Positions 8,100 through 16,360 of a stretch of DNA of 64,000 bases are shown here, one piece after another. The position numbers and the translations under genes were made by a program. The stretch is from Ferrovibrio xuzhouensis (GTDB lineage: Bacteria; Pseudomonadota; Alphaproteobacteria; Ferrovibrionales; Ferrovibrionaceae), in contig NZ_JBHRYJ010000007.1 of the NCBI RefSeq assembly GCF_042648965.1, forward strand, positions 1 through 64,000, read 5' to 3'. Positions within the stretch are counted from its first letter, which is position 1; each line of letters starts with the position of its first letter. The notes beneath the pieces were generated by a model. The model was not told the origin of the DNA, made no database searches, and saw only the letters and a program-made list of their open reading frames with translations.

Positions 8100-8333
8100 C
8101 CGGCGCTCTCGCAAAATTCCAGCTTCGCGTCTTGCCATATTGTCCGCGCCGATGCATTCTAGAACAAGTGAACTAAAACTCAAGGTGTGACCGCCGTCAT
8201 CGTTTCTCTGCCGGCAGCCTTGGACGATCCAAAGGCTGGAATCATGTCTGCCCAGGAGGCGATTGAAGTTACACGAGCGGAACGCGTGGCGGCGTCATGG
8301 CGGGGCACGCGGCTTGAGGGTCTGCTCTGGGCT
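7774..8333. repeat. Direct repeat, copy B (tetR 5' half plus DMT 5' end)
   Basis: Partner of 3772-4330. Here the transporter continues intact past the repeat while tetR is cut, the mirror of copy A. This arrangement is what a single crossover of a circular molecule into a homologous site would leave. Confidence 0.9.
8157..8164. promoter_or_regulatory. Putative TetR operator and promoter of the DMT/GST operon
   Basis: Palindrome TTCTAGAA in the 87-bp gap between truncated tetR and the GTG start of the DMT transporter. A possible -35 (TTGCCA) and -10 (CATTCT) pair with 17-bp spacing lies just left of and overlapping it. Motif quality is modest; the duplicated copy at 4154-4161 keeps the same palindrome. 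Confidence 0.4.
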
Positions 8334-9206
8334 GCTCTATCGGTCGCAATCTTTTCAGGCTGGTTCGTGGTGACTCGGTTCAGCGTCACGCGCGAATTGC
8401 AGGTCTGGGACGTGACCGCGCTTCGCTTCGGCGTGGGCGCCGTCCTCCTTGCCCCGGCTGTCCTGCGTCGCGGCTCGCGCCTTCCCATGTCTGCATGGGG
8501 TGAGGGGCTTTTGTTTGCATTGCTGTGGGGTGCACCCTTCGTGCTCCTTGTGGCGCTCGGACTCCAACTGACTTCGGCGGCTCAGGCCGCCTCCATTGCC
8601 CCAACGACGATGCCTCTCGTCGCAGGGATCCTCTCCTACGTCTTCCTGAAGGAACAACAGGGGTGGATCCGGTGGACTGGATATGCCGCGATCCTCGCCG
8701 GACTGGTTTGCCTCACCGGAGCCGTCACGATGAATACTCCGCCCAGTCCAGCCGGCGTTGCGGCGCTGGCCGCGGCAGGTGGCATGTGGGCGGTCTATAC
8801 GTTGCTGTTCCGCCGCAGCGGCCTGTCGTCGATCCAGGCCGCGGCGCTCATCTGCATCTGGTCGGCAGCTCTCTTTCTGCCGGCCTATGTCCTCTTCGGT
8901 CTCAGCCATCTCGGCCGTGCGTCCGCAAGCGAGATAGCGCTCCAGTTGTTTTACCAGGGTGTGTTGATGGGGGCGGTTGCGCTCGTCACCTTCAATAGAG
9001 CGGTTTCGCTGTTGGGCGCCTCGGCGGCGACGGCCATGATCGCTCTCGTTCCCGCTGCGGCATCGCTGCTTGCCATCCCGGCCCTGGGCGAAACGCCGTC
9101 GTTCGTCGAAGGCATTGCAATAGCAATCATCGTTGTGGGCGTCCTGCTGGCGGCCAGCCGGCCACCGTCTGCAACACTGTCAATTCAACCGCAGGAGACA
9201 CAATGA
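8187..9206 (+). CDS. DMT-superfamily (EamA-type) inner-membrane transporter
   Basis: A 339-residue membrane protein with about ten hydrophobic segments in two EamA repeats (first from AALSVAIFSGWFVVTRFSVT, second from AALAAAGGMWAVYTLLFRRSG), ending in a short polar tail. Family members export metabolites or drugs; the substrate is unknown. The GTG 8187 start gives a ~45-residue soluble leader; ATG 8244 is an alternative that keeps every membrane helix. The stop overlaps the next start (ATGA), so it is coupled to the glutathione-S-transferase gene and the operon runs on to the peroxiredoxin. Export of a toxic electrophile or its conjugate is a reasonable inference. Confidence 0.9.
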   Translation: MTAVIVSLPAALDDPKAGIMSAQEAIEVTRAERVAASWRGTRLEGLLWAALSVAIFSGWFVVTRFSVTRELQVWDVTALRFGVGAVLLAPAVLRRGSRLPMSAWGEGLLFALLWGAPFVLLVALGLQLTSAAQAASIAPTTMPLVAGILSYVFLKEQQGWIRWTGYAAILAGLVCLTGAVTMNTPPSPAGVAALAAAGGMWAVYTLLFRRSGLSSIQAAALICIWSAALFLPAYVLFGLSHLGRASASEIALQLFYQGVLMGAVALVTFNRAVSLLGASAATAMIALVPAAASLLAIPALGETPSFVEGIAIAIIVVGVLLAASRPPSATLSIQPQETQ

Positions 9207-9907
9207 TCCGCTTCTATTTCCATCCCACGCCGAACCCGGCCAAGATTGCCCTGTTCCTTGAGGAGGCAGGGGTTCCATATGAAACCGTGCCGGTCGACAC
9301 CAGCAAGGGCGAGCAGCACGCTCCGGCGTTCCGGGCGATCAATCCGAACGGCAAGGTACCAGCCATTGTTGACACAGATGGTCCGGGAGGCAGGCAAGCG
9401 CGGGTTTTCGATTCCACTGCGATCCTGATCTACCTTGCCGAGAAAACAGCTAAGTTTCTCGGCACGCCGGAGGATCGGCCCGAACTACTCTCCTGGCTGC
9501 TTTTCCTTGGCACGGGTCTCGGGCCTTTTTCGGGACAAGCCGTGCATTTCCAGTTCGCCGCGCCGGAGGGCCAGGAATACGCGACCAACCGCTATCGTCG
9601 CGAGGCCGAGCGCCACTATCAGGTTCTGAACGATCATCTTGAGGGGAGGGACTGGATCATAGGCGACAGCTACACGATCGCCGACATGTCCGCCTGGGGC
9701 TGGCTCGATCGCGCCTCCCGTGTATGCACGGGGGCGGAAGACCCGCTGGCAGCCTTTCCCAACCTCAAGCGACTGTTCGAGGCTGTCGATGCACGGCCTG
9801 CCGCCTCCAGAGCGCGAGAAGTCGGCAAGGACCACGCCTTCAAGAAAGTGAACGACGAGGAGACAAAGCGCGCGCTGTTCCCGTCGAATTATCCTCCGGC
9901 GGCCTAA
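9203..9907 (+). CDS. Glutathione S-transferase family protein
   Basis: A 234-residue GST. The N-terminal thioredoxin-like half reads MIRFYFHPTPNPAKIALFLEEAG, with INPNGKVPAIVD and FDSTAILIYLAEK forming the glutathione site. The all-alpha half contains YTIADMSAWGWLDRA, the N-capping-box region of GSTs. The start overlaps the DMT stop by four bases and is preceded by AGGAGA. It probably conjugates or reduces electrophiles using glutathione in the cytoplasm; the true substrate is not evident. Confidence 0.9.
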   Translation: MIRFYFHPTPNPAKIALFLEEAGVPYETVPVDTSKGEQHAPAFRAINPNGKVPAIVDTDGPGGRQARVFDSTAILIYLAEKTAKFLGTPEDRPELLSWLLFLGTGLGPFSGQAVHFQFAAPEGQEYATNRYRREAERHYQVLNDHLEGRDWIIGDSYTIADMSAWGWLDRASRVCTGAEDPLAAFPNLKRLFEAVDARPAASRAREVGKDHAFKKVNDEETKRALFPSNYPPAA

Positions 9908-9937
9908 GCCGGCCATTGAGACGTCACAGGAGCGACC

Positions 9938-10822
9938 ATGACGAATACCGCAGAGTACACGCCGCCGAAAGTCTGGACCTGGGAGAAGGGCAATGGTGGT
10001 CAGTTCGCCAGTATCAATCGCCCGATCTCCGGTTCCACCCATGATAAGGGGCTGCCCGTCGGCAAGCATCCCTTGCAGCTCTATTCGCTGGGCACGCCGA
10101 ACGGCCAGAAGGTCACTATCATGTTCGAGGAACTGCTCGAGGCCGGTCACAAGGGCGCCGAATATGATGCCTGGCTGATTAAGATCGGCGACGGCGACCA
10201 GTTCGGCTCCGGATTCGTCGAGGTCAATCCGAACTCCAAGATCCCTGCGCTGATGGACCGCTCCGGCCCGACGCCGCTCCGCATCTTCGAATCCGGCGCG
10301 ATCCTGATGCACCTGGCGGAAAAATTCGGCAGCGCCTTCCTGCCGACGGAACAGCCGATGCGCGCCGAAACGCTATCCTGGCTATTCTGGCAGATGGGCT
10401 CGGCCCCATTCCTCGGCGGCGGCTTCGGCCATTTCTATGCCTATGCGCCAGAGAAGATCAAATACGCCATCGACCGGTACGCGATGGAGGTGAAACGCCA
10501 GCTCGATGTTCTCGACCGGCGCCTTGCCGACAACGAATATGTTGCCGGTTCGGAATATACCATCGCCGACATCGCGATCTGGCCCTGGTATGGCGGGCTG
10601 GTGAAGGGCTGGCAGTATGGCGACGCGGCGCAGTTTCTCTCTACGCACGAATACACGCACGTGAATCGCTGGGCCGAACAGATCTTTGTCCGCCCGGCGG
10701 TGACGCGCGGCCGCAAGGTCAACCGGACTTCGGGCGAGCCGTCGAGCCAACTCCACGAACGCCACAACGCGTCCGACTTCGAGAACAGGACACAGGATAA
10801 GCTTGAAGGAGCACGCTCGTGA
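9938..10822 (+). CDS. YghU-like glutathione-dependent disulfide-bond oxidoreductase
   Basis: A 294-residue GST-fold protein longer than ordinary GSTs. It has the family N-terminal extension (YTPPKVWTWEKGNGGQFASIN) before a thioredoxin-like half (LQLYSLGTPNGQKVTIMFEEL, VNPNSKIPALMD) and the helical half with EYTIADIAIWPWYGGL. Known YghU/Nu-class enzymes bind two glutathiones and act as disulfide reductases or organic peroxidases. It follows the GST gene by 30 bp and overlaps the SDR gene by four bases, so it belongs to the same operon. Confidence 0.9.
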   Translation: MTNTAEYTPPKVWTWEKGNGGQFASINRPISGSTHDKGLPVGKHPLQLYSLGTPNGQKVTIMFEELLEAGHKGAEYDAWLIKIGDGDQFGSGFVEVNPNSKIPALMDRSGPTPLRIFESGAILMHLAEKFGSAFLPTEQPMRAETLSWLFWQMGSAPFLGGGFGHFYAYAPEKIKYAIDRYAMEVKRQLDVLDRRLADNEYVAGSEYTIADIAIWPWYGGLVKGWQYGDAAQFLSTHEYTHVNRWAEQIFVRPAVTRGRKVNRTSGEPSSQLHERHNASDFENRTQDKLEGARS

Positions 10823-11625
10823 ACATTGCTGGCAAACGCATTCTGATCACTGGCGGATCGAGCGGCATCGGACTGGCCCTCGCTCACGCGCTTCTAGCCA
10901 AGGGCGCGAGGGTAGCCATAACCGGCCGCCGCGCCAAAATGGTCGCGGATGCTGTCACCGAGCTGAAGGCAGGCGACCGTGAGGTTCACGGCGTCGTCGC
11001 CGACATCGCCACGCCGGAAGGCCGCGCTACAACGTTGGAAGGAGCGTTGCAAAAGCTCGGCGGCCTGGACATCCTCGTCAACAATGCAGGTGGGGTTCGG
11101 GCTGGACGCCTTGAGAACACGCCCGAAGCCGAACTGCAGGCGATGATCGATGTCGATCTCGTAGCGCCGATCATGTTGACCCGGGCGGCGCTGCCTGTCC
11201 TGCGGGAAGGCGGCGATGCCGTGATTGTCAACATCTCCTCCGGGATAGCGCTCGTCGGTGCACCATTCTATGCGACCTATGCCGCGGTGAAAGCCGGGCT
11301 TGCCAACTTCGGCGAGGCGTTGCGGCGCGAACTAAAGGGTGAGGGCATCCACGTGATGACCGTCTATCCGGGTGGCACCGATACGCCAATGATGAAATCG
11401 AACCGCGCCGGACCCGATCTAGGCTTTTCGCGCGAGCCGGCTTCCGCTGTCGCCGATGCGATCGTTGCCGGCATCGAGGCGCGGGCTTTCGAAGTAATCC
11501 GCGGCGGCGAGACACGTGCGCAGATGATCGCGCTCAACCGCGAAAACCCGGCCGCAGTCGACGAACGCTTTCTCGGGTTGAAGCGGGCGTTGGAAGAAGC
11601 GGTGAAGGACCACTCGGCGCTTTGA
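10819..11625 (+). CDS. Short-chain dehydrogenase/reductase (SDR)
   Basis: A 268-residue classical SDR. The NAD(P)-binding motif ITGGSSGIG is at about residues 10-18, NNAG at 88-91, and the catalytic set is Ser141, Tyr154 and Lys158 (YAAVK). The pattern resembles DltE/YdfG-like SDRs. Start is GTG 10819, overlapping the YghU-like stop (GTGA), with GAAGGAG upstream. It may reduce an aldehyde or ketone produced from the compound handled by the neighbouring GSTs; substrate unknown. Confidence 0.9.
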   Translation: MNIAGKRILITGGSSGIGLALAHALLAKGARVAITGRRAKMVADAVTELKAGDREVHGVVADIATPEGRATTLEGALQKLGGLDILVNNAGGVRAGRLENTPEAELQAMIDVDLVAPIMLTRAALPVLREGGDAVIVNISSGIALVGAPFYATYAAVKAGLANFGEALRRELKGEGIHVMTVYPGGTDTPMMKSNRAGPDLGFSREPASAVADAIVAGIEARAFEVIRGGETRAQMIALNRENPAAVDERFLGLKRALEEAVKDHSAL

Positions 11626-11659
11626 GCGCCAAAAAAATTTAACAAGGAGTGCAATTGTG

Positions 11660-12136
11660 ATGCTGCAGAATGGCGACGTCTTTCCCTCATTCATCTTTGG
11701 TCGCGCTGGCGGCGGCGAAATCCACTTGCCCGGAGATCTGGCGGGCGGGTTCGGTGTTATCCTGTTCCACCGTGGTTCCTGGTGTCCATACTGCAACGCC
11801 CAGCTCGCCGAATTTGCGCGAGCGGCGGACAAGTTCGCCGAGGACGGGATCAAGGTCGTCTCAGTATCGACGGACGATCGGGAAAAATCGGAGGCGCTCG
11901 TCGACAAGCACAAGCTAGGGTTTCCGGTCGGCTACAGCGCGGATGCACGAGCAGTTTCCGCAGCCACCGGCGCCTTCGTCAATGAGAATCCGCTGGCCCT
12001 GCAAGCGACCGGGTTCGTCATCGATCCAGAGGGCCGGATCGTGACAGCTGTCTACTCGACCCGCGCGATCGGTCGCCTTATGCCCGCCGATGTTCTGAAT
12101 TTTGTACGTCACTTCAAGTCCCTGGCAGGCAACTAA
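11660..12136 (+). CDS. Peroxiredoxin (AhpC/TSA family)
   Basis: A ~158-residue thiol peroxidase. The active site FHRGSWCPYCNAQL carries the peroxidatic cysteine and a second cysteine three residues on, typical of redoxin/Prx-like two-cysteine enzymes. A GTG at 11657 directly before the ATG is also possible; both follow AAGGAG. It is the last gene of the transporter-GST-SDR operon. Its stop codon is immediately followed by IS5 transposase sequence, so the original downstream region has been replaced. Confidence 0.9.
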   Translation: MLQNGDVFPSFIFGRAGGGEIHLPGDLAGGFGVILFHRGSWCPYCNAQLAEFARAADKFAEDGIKVVSVSTDDREKSEALVDKHKLGFPVGYSADARAVSAATGAFVNENPLALQATGFVIDPEGRIVTAVYSTRAIGRLMPADVLNFVRHFKSLAGN

Positions 12137-12778
12137 AAAAACGGTTGATCTGTCGCCGCGGAGCACGGTCAACGATTACTTCTGGCGATGGGACTGGGAT
12201 GGAGCGCTCGAGCGCATCCATTACGCGCTCTATGTTGCGTGTCGTGAGGCAGCGGGCCGGGAGGCCAGTCCCACAGCGGCGATCATTGACAGCCAGAGCG
12301 TCAAGGGCGCCGAAAAAGGGGGCACTCGGTCGATCCGCCAGGCTACGACGCCGGCAAGAAGATCAAAGGTAAGAAGTGGCACGTCCTGGTCGACACACAG
12401 GGCCTGTCGATGCAGGCCATCGTGCATGCCGCCGACGTGCAGGATCGCGACGGCGGTGTGTTGCTGATGGGCGCGCTGTTCGGCCTCTATCCGTTTCTGC
12501 TCAAGCTCTACGCCAACAGCGGTTAGCAGGGACCAAAATTCCGCGACGGCCTCGCCGCCGCCTGTGCCCAGGTCAACGTCGAGGTCGTCAAACGCTCGGA
12601 CGTGCACAGGTTCGTCGTCCTGCCTCGACGATGGATCGTCGAGCGCACCATCGCCTGGCTCAACCGCTGCCGCCGATTGGCAAAGGACTGGGAGTGCCTC
12701 AACTGCACCGGCCTCACCTTCCTGCGCTGGGCCACCGTTCGCCTCATGCTCCGAAAGCTATGCAAAAACACGAATTGA
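12137..12778 (+). pseudogene. IS5-family transposase, degenerate remnant
   Basis: Starting right after the peroxiredoxin stop, the sequence reads STVNDYFWRWDWDGALERIH and IDSQSVKGAEKGG. After a frameshift come KKIKGKKWHVLVDTQGL, an in-frame TAG near 12524, then RRWIVERTIAWLNRCRRLAKDWE and a final stop at 12776. The order IDSQSVK / KWHVLVDT / WIVERTIAWL is that of IS5-family (IS427-like) DDE transposases. The N-terminus is missing, and there is at least one frameshift and one nonsense codon, so it is dead. Confidence 0.85.
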
Positions 12779-12800
12779 TCCCGGATGGACTCTTAAGCGA

Positions 12801-13031
12801 TCAAGCACGATCCATAGCGCTTTGTTCAATTCGCCTTGGGGCGCGGCACTGCACACGATTCTTGTCGTCCCACGCCTCAAGCTCATCGACCCGGTAGAGA
12901 ACCGCTTTGCCGATTTTTACGAACGACGGCCCGATTTTCATCGCACGCCAATTCCGAAGTGTGCCAACGGAAACGCTGCCACGATAGCGTTCGGCTACTT
13001 CTTCTGGTGTGAGGAATGTGGTCTGTGACAT
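12801..13031 (-). CDS. AlpA/excisionase-like helix-turn-helix protein
   Basis: A 76-residue DNA-binding protein with the HTH_17/MerR-like pattern LTPEEVAERYRGSVSVGTLR, NWRAMKIGPSFVKIGKAVLY and RVDELEAW. This fold is used by AlpA regulators and by recombination directionality factors. A good GGAGGGC site precedes the ATG at 13031. It sits between the IS remnant and the large defence operon, close to where the conjugative element's cargo begins. Excision control of the element is therefore plausible but unproven; no integrase is in the window. Confidence 0.75.
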   Translation of the reverse strand: MSQTTFLTPEEVAERYRGSVSVGTLRNWRAMKIGPSFVKIGKAVLYRVDELEAWDDKNRVQCRAPRRIEQSAMDRA

Positions 13032-13086
13032 ATGCCCTCCTTCAGCAAGAAAACCTGCCGTCGGTCATTGTTGACGATCAAGCGCG

Positions 13087-13108
13087 AGACGCATTCCGAA
13101 ATGCGTCT
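13087..13108. repeat. Perfect 9-bp inverted repeat upstream of the AlpA-like gene
   Basis: AGACGCATT-CCGA-AATGCGTCT, a hairpin or dyad with a 4-base centre, 56 bp upstream of the AlpA-like start. The surrounding gap 13032-13351 holds no other gene. It could be an operator for the AlpA-like protein or a short hairpin; no T-run follows, so a terminator is unlikely. Confidence 0.55.
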
Positions 13109-13351
13109 GTCATGGAGAGGCACCGACGCGATGGCCGAGCTTCGATGGCGCACGCTCCTGCACGACCGAACATGAGCGCGCGCAAGTGGCCAGGGAAGTA
13201 TCAATCTTCAGGCGTAGGGAACGCGGCTAGTCAGGGATATAAATAGGCGGGAAACTGCACGACGCCGACTAGGGATGATCAGGCCGCGTGAGGGGCTGCT
13301 TGTCCCGCATGAACAGGATGGACGAGCCGGGAGCGCCGAATGGCAAGTCCG

Positions 13352-16300
13352 CTATTCATCGAGGTTCTTCTGTCGTGAAAATGCGGACAGATCGAGGGTC
13401 AATGCTTGCAGTGATCGCGTCGTTTCCACGTCGTGATGCGTCAGGAGATCGACAAGATCCTCTTGGTTCGGCTGTCCCAAAGCAAGGCGATAGAGCAGCC
13501 TCTGCGTCCTCAATTTCGCAAATCGATCAATGTCGCGACTTTGGGGAAGCGCGAATAAATGTCGCTTTAGATCTGCGCCTTCCATCTCCCACCACGGGCT
13601 GAGGCCGGTTTTATCATTCGCGAATGCCTTGTCGGCGTCGCGTGCGATGATGTCCCACGGCGACGATGCTTGGCCTCGTGCCTGCGCAAGCGCTTGTTCA
13701 CCTAGTTTTCGGGCGAGCGGTTGTCGGACAGTCAGTCCGCCGAAGCGCTGAACGCGGCCTTCTCGTTGCTCCAGGTCAACCGGGCTGGAACAAAGATCCC
13801 AGTGGCCTAGCCTGTCGCACCAACTATGAAAGTCGAGACCTTCCTGTCCGACAGAGGTTGTTGCCAGGACGTGGGGCCAGAACGGCGTGTTGAACGCGCT
13901 GCGGATTTCCTCAGAGCGCGCCGGTGGCGGTTCATTGACATCATGCTCCTGTCGATGCGCCTCTGTCTCGGTGCCCCCAAACGGCACCGCAGCGTGACAA
14001 CGGATACGAATTTTGTCCTTCTTCTTCGCGCCCTTGAACCCGAAGGTGCCGACGTTCGCTGCGAGCGCCGTCGACAGATCCTCGATCAGCCCATCAGGGT
14101 TGACCTTGGATTTGCGCAGCCAAAAATGTTCGTCGAGGACGGCCTCCAGGCAGCCATCAACGCACGCATTCTGATATTTCTGCGTGGCGTCCTCGCCGGG
14201 CAAGACCGACCAGAAAACGGGGCGATCCAGATAGGTGCGCAGCCGTGTCCAGCAGAAGCGTACGAGCCGCGCGAAATGCTGCTCCTGGAAATCGAAAAGG
14301 TCCGGAAGGTGGCGATAGAGTGCTCGGCCAGTCACGACGCCAGGGGCGCCGAGAGCCATATCCACCAAGGCGTCCAACTCCCACTGGCTTAGCCAGGTGA
14401 TCGCCTCTGCCTCTTGGCGCTGTTTGAGCAATGTTTGAAGTGTCGCATCCTTCTGTGCGACCCGGCCCCAGTTCTTCTGGACCACCGCGAACTCCCGCGC
14501 CAGCGGGGCCTTCTGCGCGTGCTCGATGGCCGCGAGGATCGCCCACGCTGGTTTGCGGCGTCGGTTACTACGCGCATTCGGAGCCTCCGGCGCGATCGAC
14601 GGGGGCAACGCCTGAATAATCTGCTGCCGTGCCCTAGCCCTGATCTGCTTCATCGCCGCCTTTCCCTTCACATCGAGGGGATCGACAGCGCGGATCAGGA
14701 AGGGGCTCGGGTGAAACAGGGCGAGCGTGGGGCCTTGGTTCGGCTTCGGATTAAGGTGGCGCTTCTTCCACGCGGCGGCGTAGGGAAGATTGCTTTTTCC
14801 CACGCATTTGCGCTCGACCTCAAGGCTGACAAGGGCTGCCAGGCTTTGCGGCGTGGCCCTGAACCGGCTGAAGATCAGCATCTTGGGCGATTGTGTCACC
14901 TTCGCCCATGGGCCGGAAGGCGCCCACCAAGTCAGCGACGGCAACACCCATGGGAGGGCAAGCGCCTCCGTTGGCACAAGGCCGTTGAGGGCGCGGAGCT
15001 TGGCGCTTCCCCAACCATCTTTGGGCGGCTTGAAGCAATTGGTGACTCCGAGCCGGGGGACGCTGCGCGTGGCCGGAAAATCTATGTCGCGAGAAATCTG
15101 GTATCGGTCCCCCAACGCTTGCGCAGGGAGAGGCACTGAAAGCCAGTAGGCGATCGCGCTGCCCGCGAGCTTGGGCGACACATGGTCGGTGAAATGGCGA
15201 TAGACGTCGAGATCGTGGGGCTCGATCCTTACGGACGGCGGCGCAGGCTCTCCGGCATGGTCGGAAACCGGACGCTCGGTCCGCGACATGAGCGGTGTGA
15301 GGAGCGCCTCGAGATGATGCTTGAGCGTTTGCGCCTCTTCGATCGCCGCCGTTCGGCTATCGGATGGCAGGTGGCCGATCAAATGCAGGAGATCGCCAAA
15401 ACGACGAAATTGGGTTTCAGCATCAGCGCGTACAGCCGACCCGCCCAGAAATTCGATAATCTCGAAAAATTCGACATGAGGAGCAGCCCCAGCGCCGCTT
15501 TCCCAGCGCTCGGCATAGAAACGGTAGGGCGTGGCGGACAGGAGGAGGATCGGCGGTGGCGTCCCTCCATCTATTCCTGCCAGCAGTTGACGCGCCAAGG
15601 GATTATCGGCGCCTGCGTCGAGCAGCTCGCGATAGCATTGGAACTCGTCGAAAATTACGAGATCAGGCGGGGCGGAATCCAGAGCGGCTTGAGCGAGCGC
15701 CTTCCGCATCCGGCCCAAGCTCTGGCCATGTTTGCTCGTATCGATCGCGTGCAGAATGTTTTCGCGGGCCGGCTTGCCAAATTCTGCGCGCAACGCTCGG
15801 CCATAGGCCGCCTTGAAGAGGGCGGAGACATTGTCGAACTTGCTTTGAGCTTCCTCGCACGCCCATGGCCAGCCGGACGTTGCGCCATATTCGATATAGC
15901 CTTCCGGAAAGGCTGCGGTCAGACCGGGGTATAGTTCGTCCAACAGGAGCTTGATAAACGCGCGCTCGACAGACTTTCCGCCGTAGAGGCGCTGCGAGCT
16001 GGAGAATGATGTGGTGGGTGTAAAGGCGTAGAGTCGCAGTTTTCCCTTCCGCTTTTCCTCGAACGGAATGAGACCGACGCGGTCGATGATGGAGAGCGCG
16101 TCCTTGGCGTCGTCCTTGTTGAGGAAGCGCAGCAGTTCGACCTTGTTCTGGTCCGCGACTTTGAGCCCGCTCGTAATATTATAAACCGTGAACTTACGCG
16201 CTTTGCTCGCCAATGCCGCAAGCGTATCTCGGGCGACGACGGTTTTCCCGAGGCCGACTTCGTCCGCTACGAGAAACCGGCGCAGTGGATTGCCTCCCGA

Positions 16301-16360
16301 CAGGGCGGCGGTTGCAGCCTTGACCGTCGCGGCCTGGAAGGGTTTCGATCTTGCGCTCAT
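13352..16360 (-). CDS. SF2 helicase-like ATPase, last gene of leftward defence operon
   Basis: A 1002-residue superfamily 2 protein. Motif I is FLVADEVGLGKTVVA (residues 30-43), motif II is the unusual DEFQ (238-241, LVIFDEFQCY), motif III is LLLSATPYRF (273-281). The C-terminal lobe has TTSVGQEGLDFHSWC and DLEQREGRVQRFGG for motifs V and VI. The long middle region is unassigned. This looks like an SNF2/DrmD-type DNA translocase lacking a recognisable nuclease. It overlaps the PLD gene by four bases, so the two are translated together; joint action on DNA is inferred. No housekeeping helicase family fits. Confidence 0.8.
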   Translation of the reverse strand: MSARSKPFQAATVKAATAALSGGNPLRRFLVADEVGLGKTVVARDTLAALASKARKFTVYNITSGLKVADQNKVELLRFLNKDDAKDALSIIDRVGLIPFEEKRKGKLRLYAFTPTTSFSSSQRLYGGKSVERAFIKLLLDELYPGLTAAFPEGYIEYGATSGWPWACEEAQSKFDNVSALFKAAYGRALRAEFGKPARENILHAIDTSKHGQSLGRMRKALAQAALDSAPPDLVIFDEFQCYRELLDAGADNPLARQLLAGIDGGTPPPILLLSATPYRFYAERWESGAGAAPHVEFFEIIEFLGGSAVRADAETQFRRFGDLLHLIGHLPSDSRTAAIEEAQTLKHHLEALLTPLMSRTERPVSDHAGEPAPPSVRIEPHDLDVYRHFTDHVSPKLAGSAIAYWLSVPLPAQALGDRYQISRDIDFPATRSVPRLGVTNCFKPPKDGWGSAKLRALNGLVPTEALALPWVLPSLTWWAPSGPWAKVTQSPKMLIFSRFRATPQSLAALVSLEVERKCVGKSNLPYAAAWKKRHLNPKPNQGPTLALFHPSPFLIRAVDPLDVKGKAAMKQIRARARQQIIQALPPSIAPEAPNARSNRRRKPAWAILAAIEHAQKAPLAREFAVVQKNWGRVAQKDATLQTLLKQRQEAEAITWLSQWELDALVDMALGAPGVVTGRALYRHLPDLFDFQEQHFARLVRFCWTRLRTYLDRPVFWSVLPGEDATQKYQNACVDGCLEAVLDEHFWLRKSKVNPDGLIEDLSTALAANVGTFGFKGAKKKDKIRIRCHAAVPFGGTETEAHRQEHDVNEPPPARSEEIRSAFNTPFWPHVLATTSVGQEGLDFHSWCDRLGHWDLCSSPVDLEQREGRVQRFGGLTVRQPLARKLGEQALAQARGQASSPWDIIARDADKAFANDKTGLSPWWEMEGADLKRHLFALPQSRDIDRFAKLRTQRLLYRLALGQPNQEDLVDLLTHHDVETTRSLQALTLDLSAFSRQKNLDE

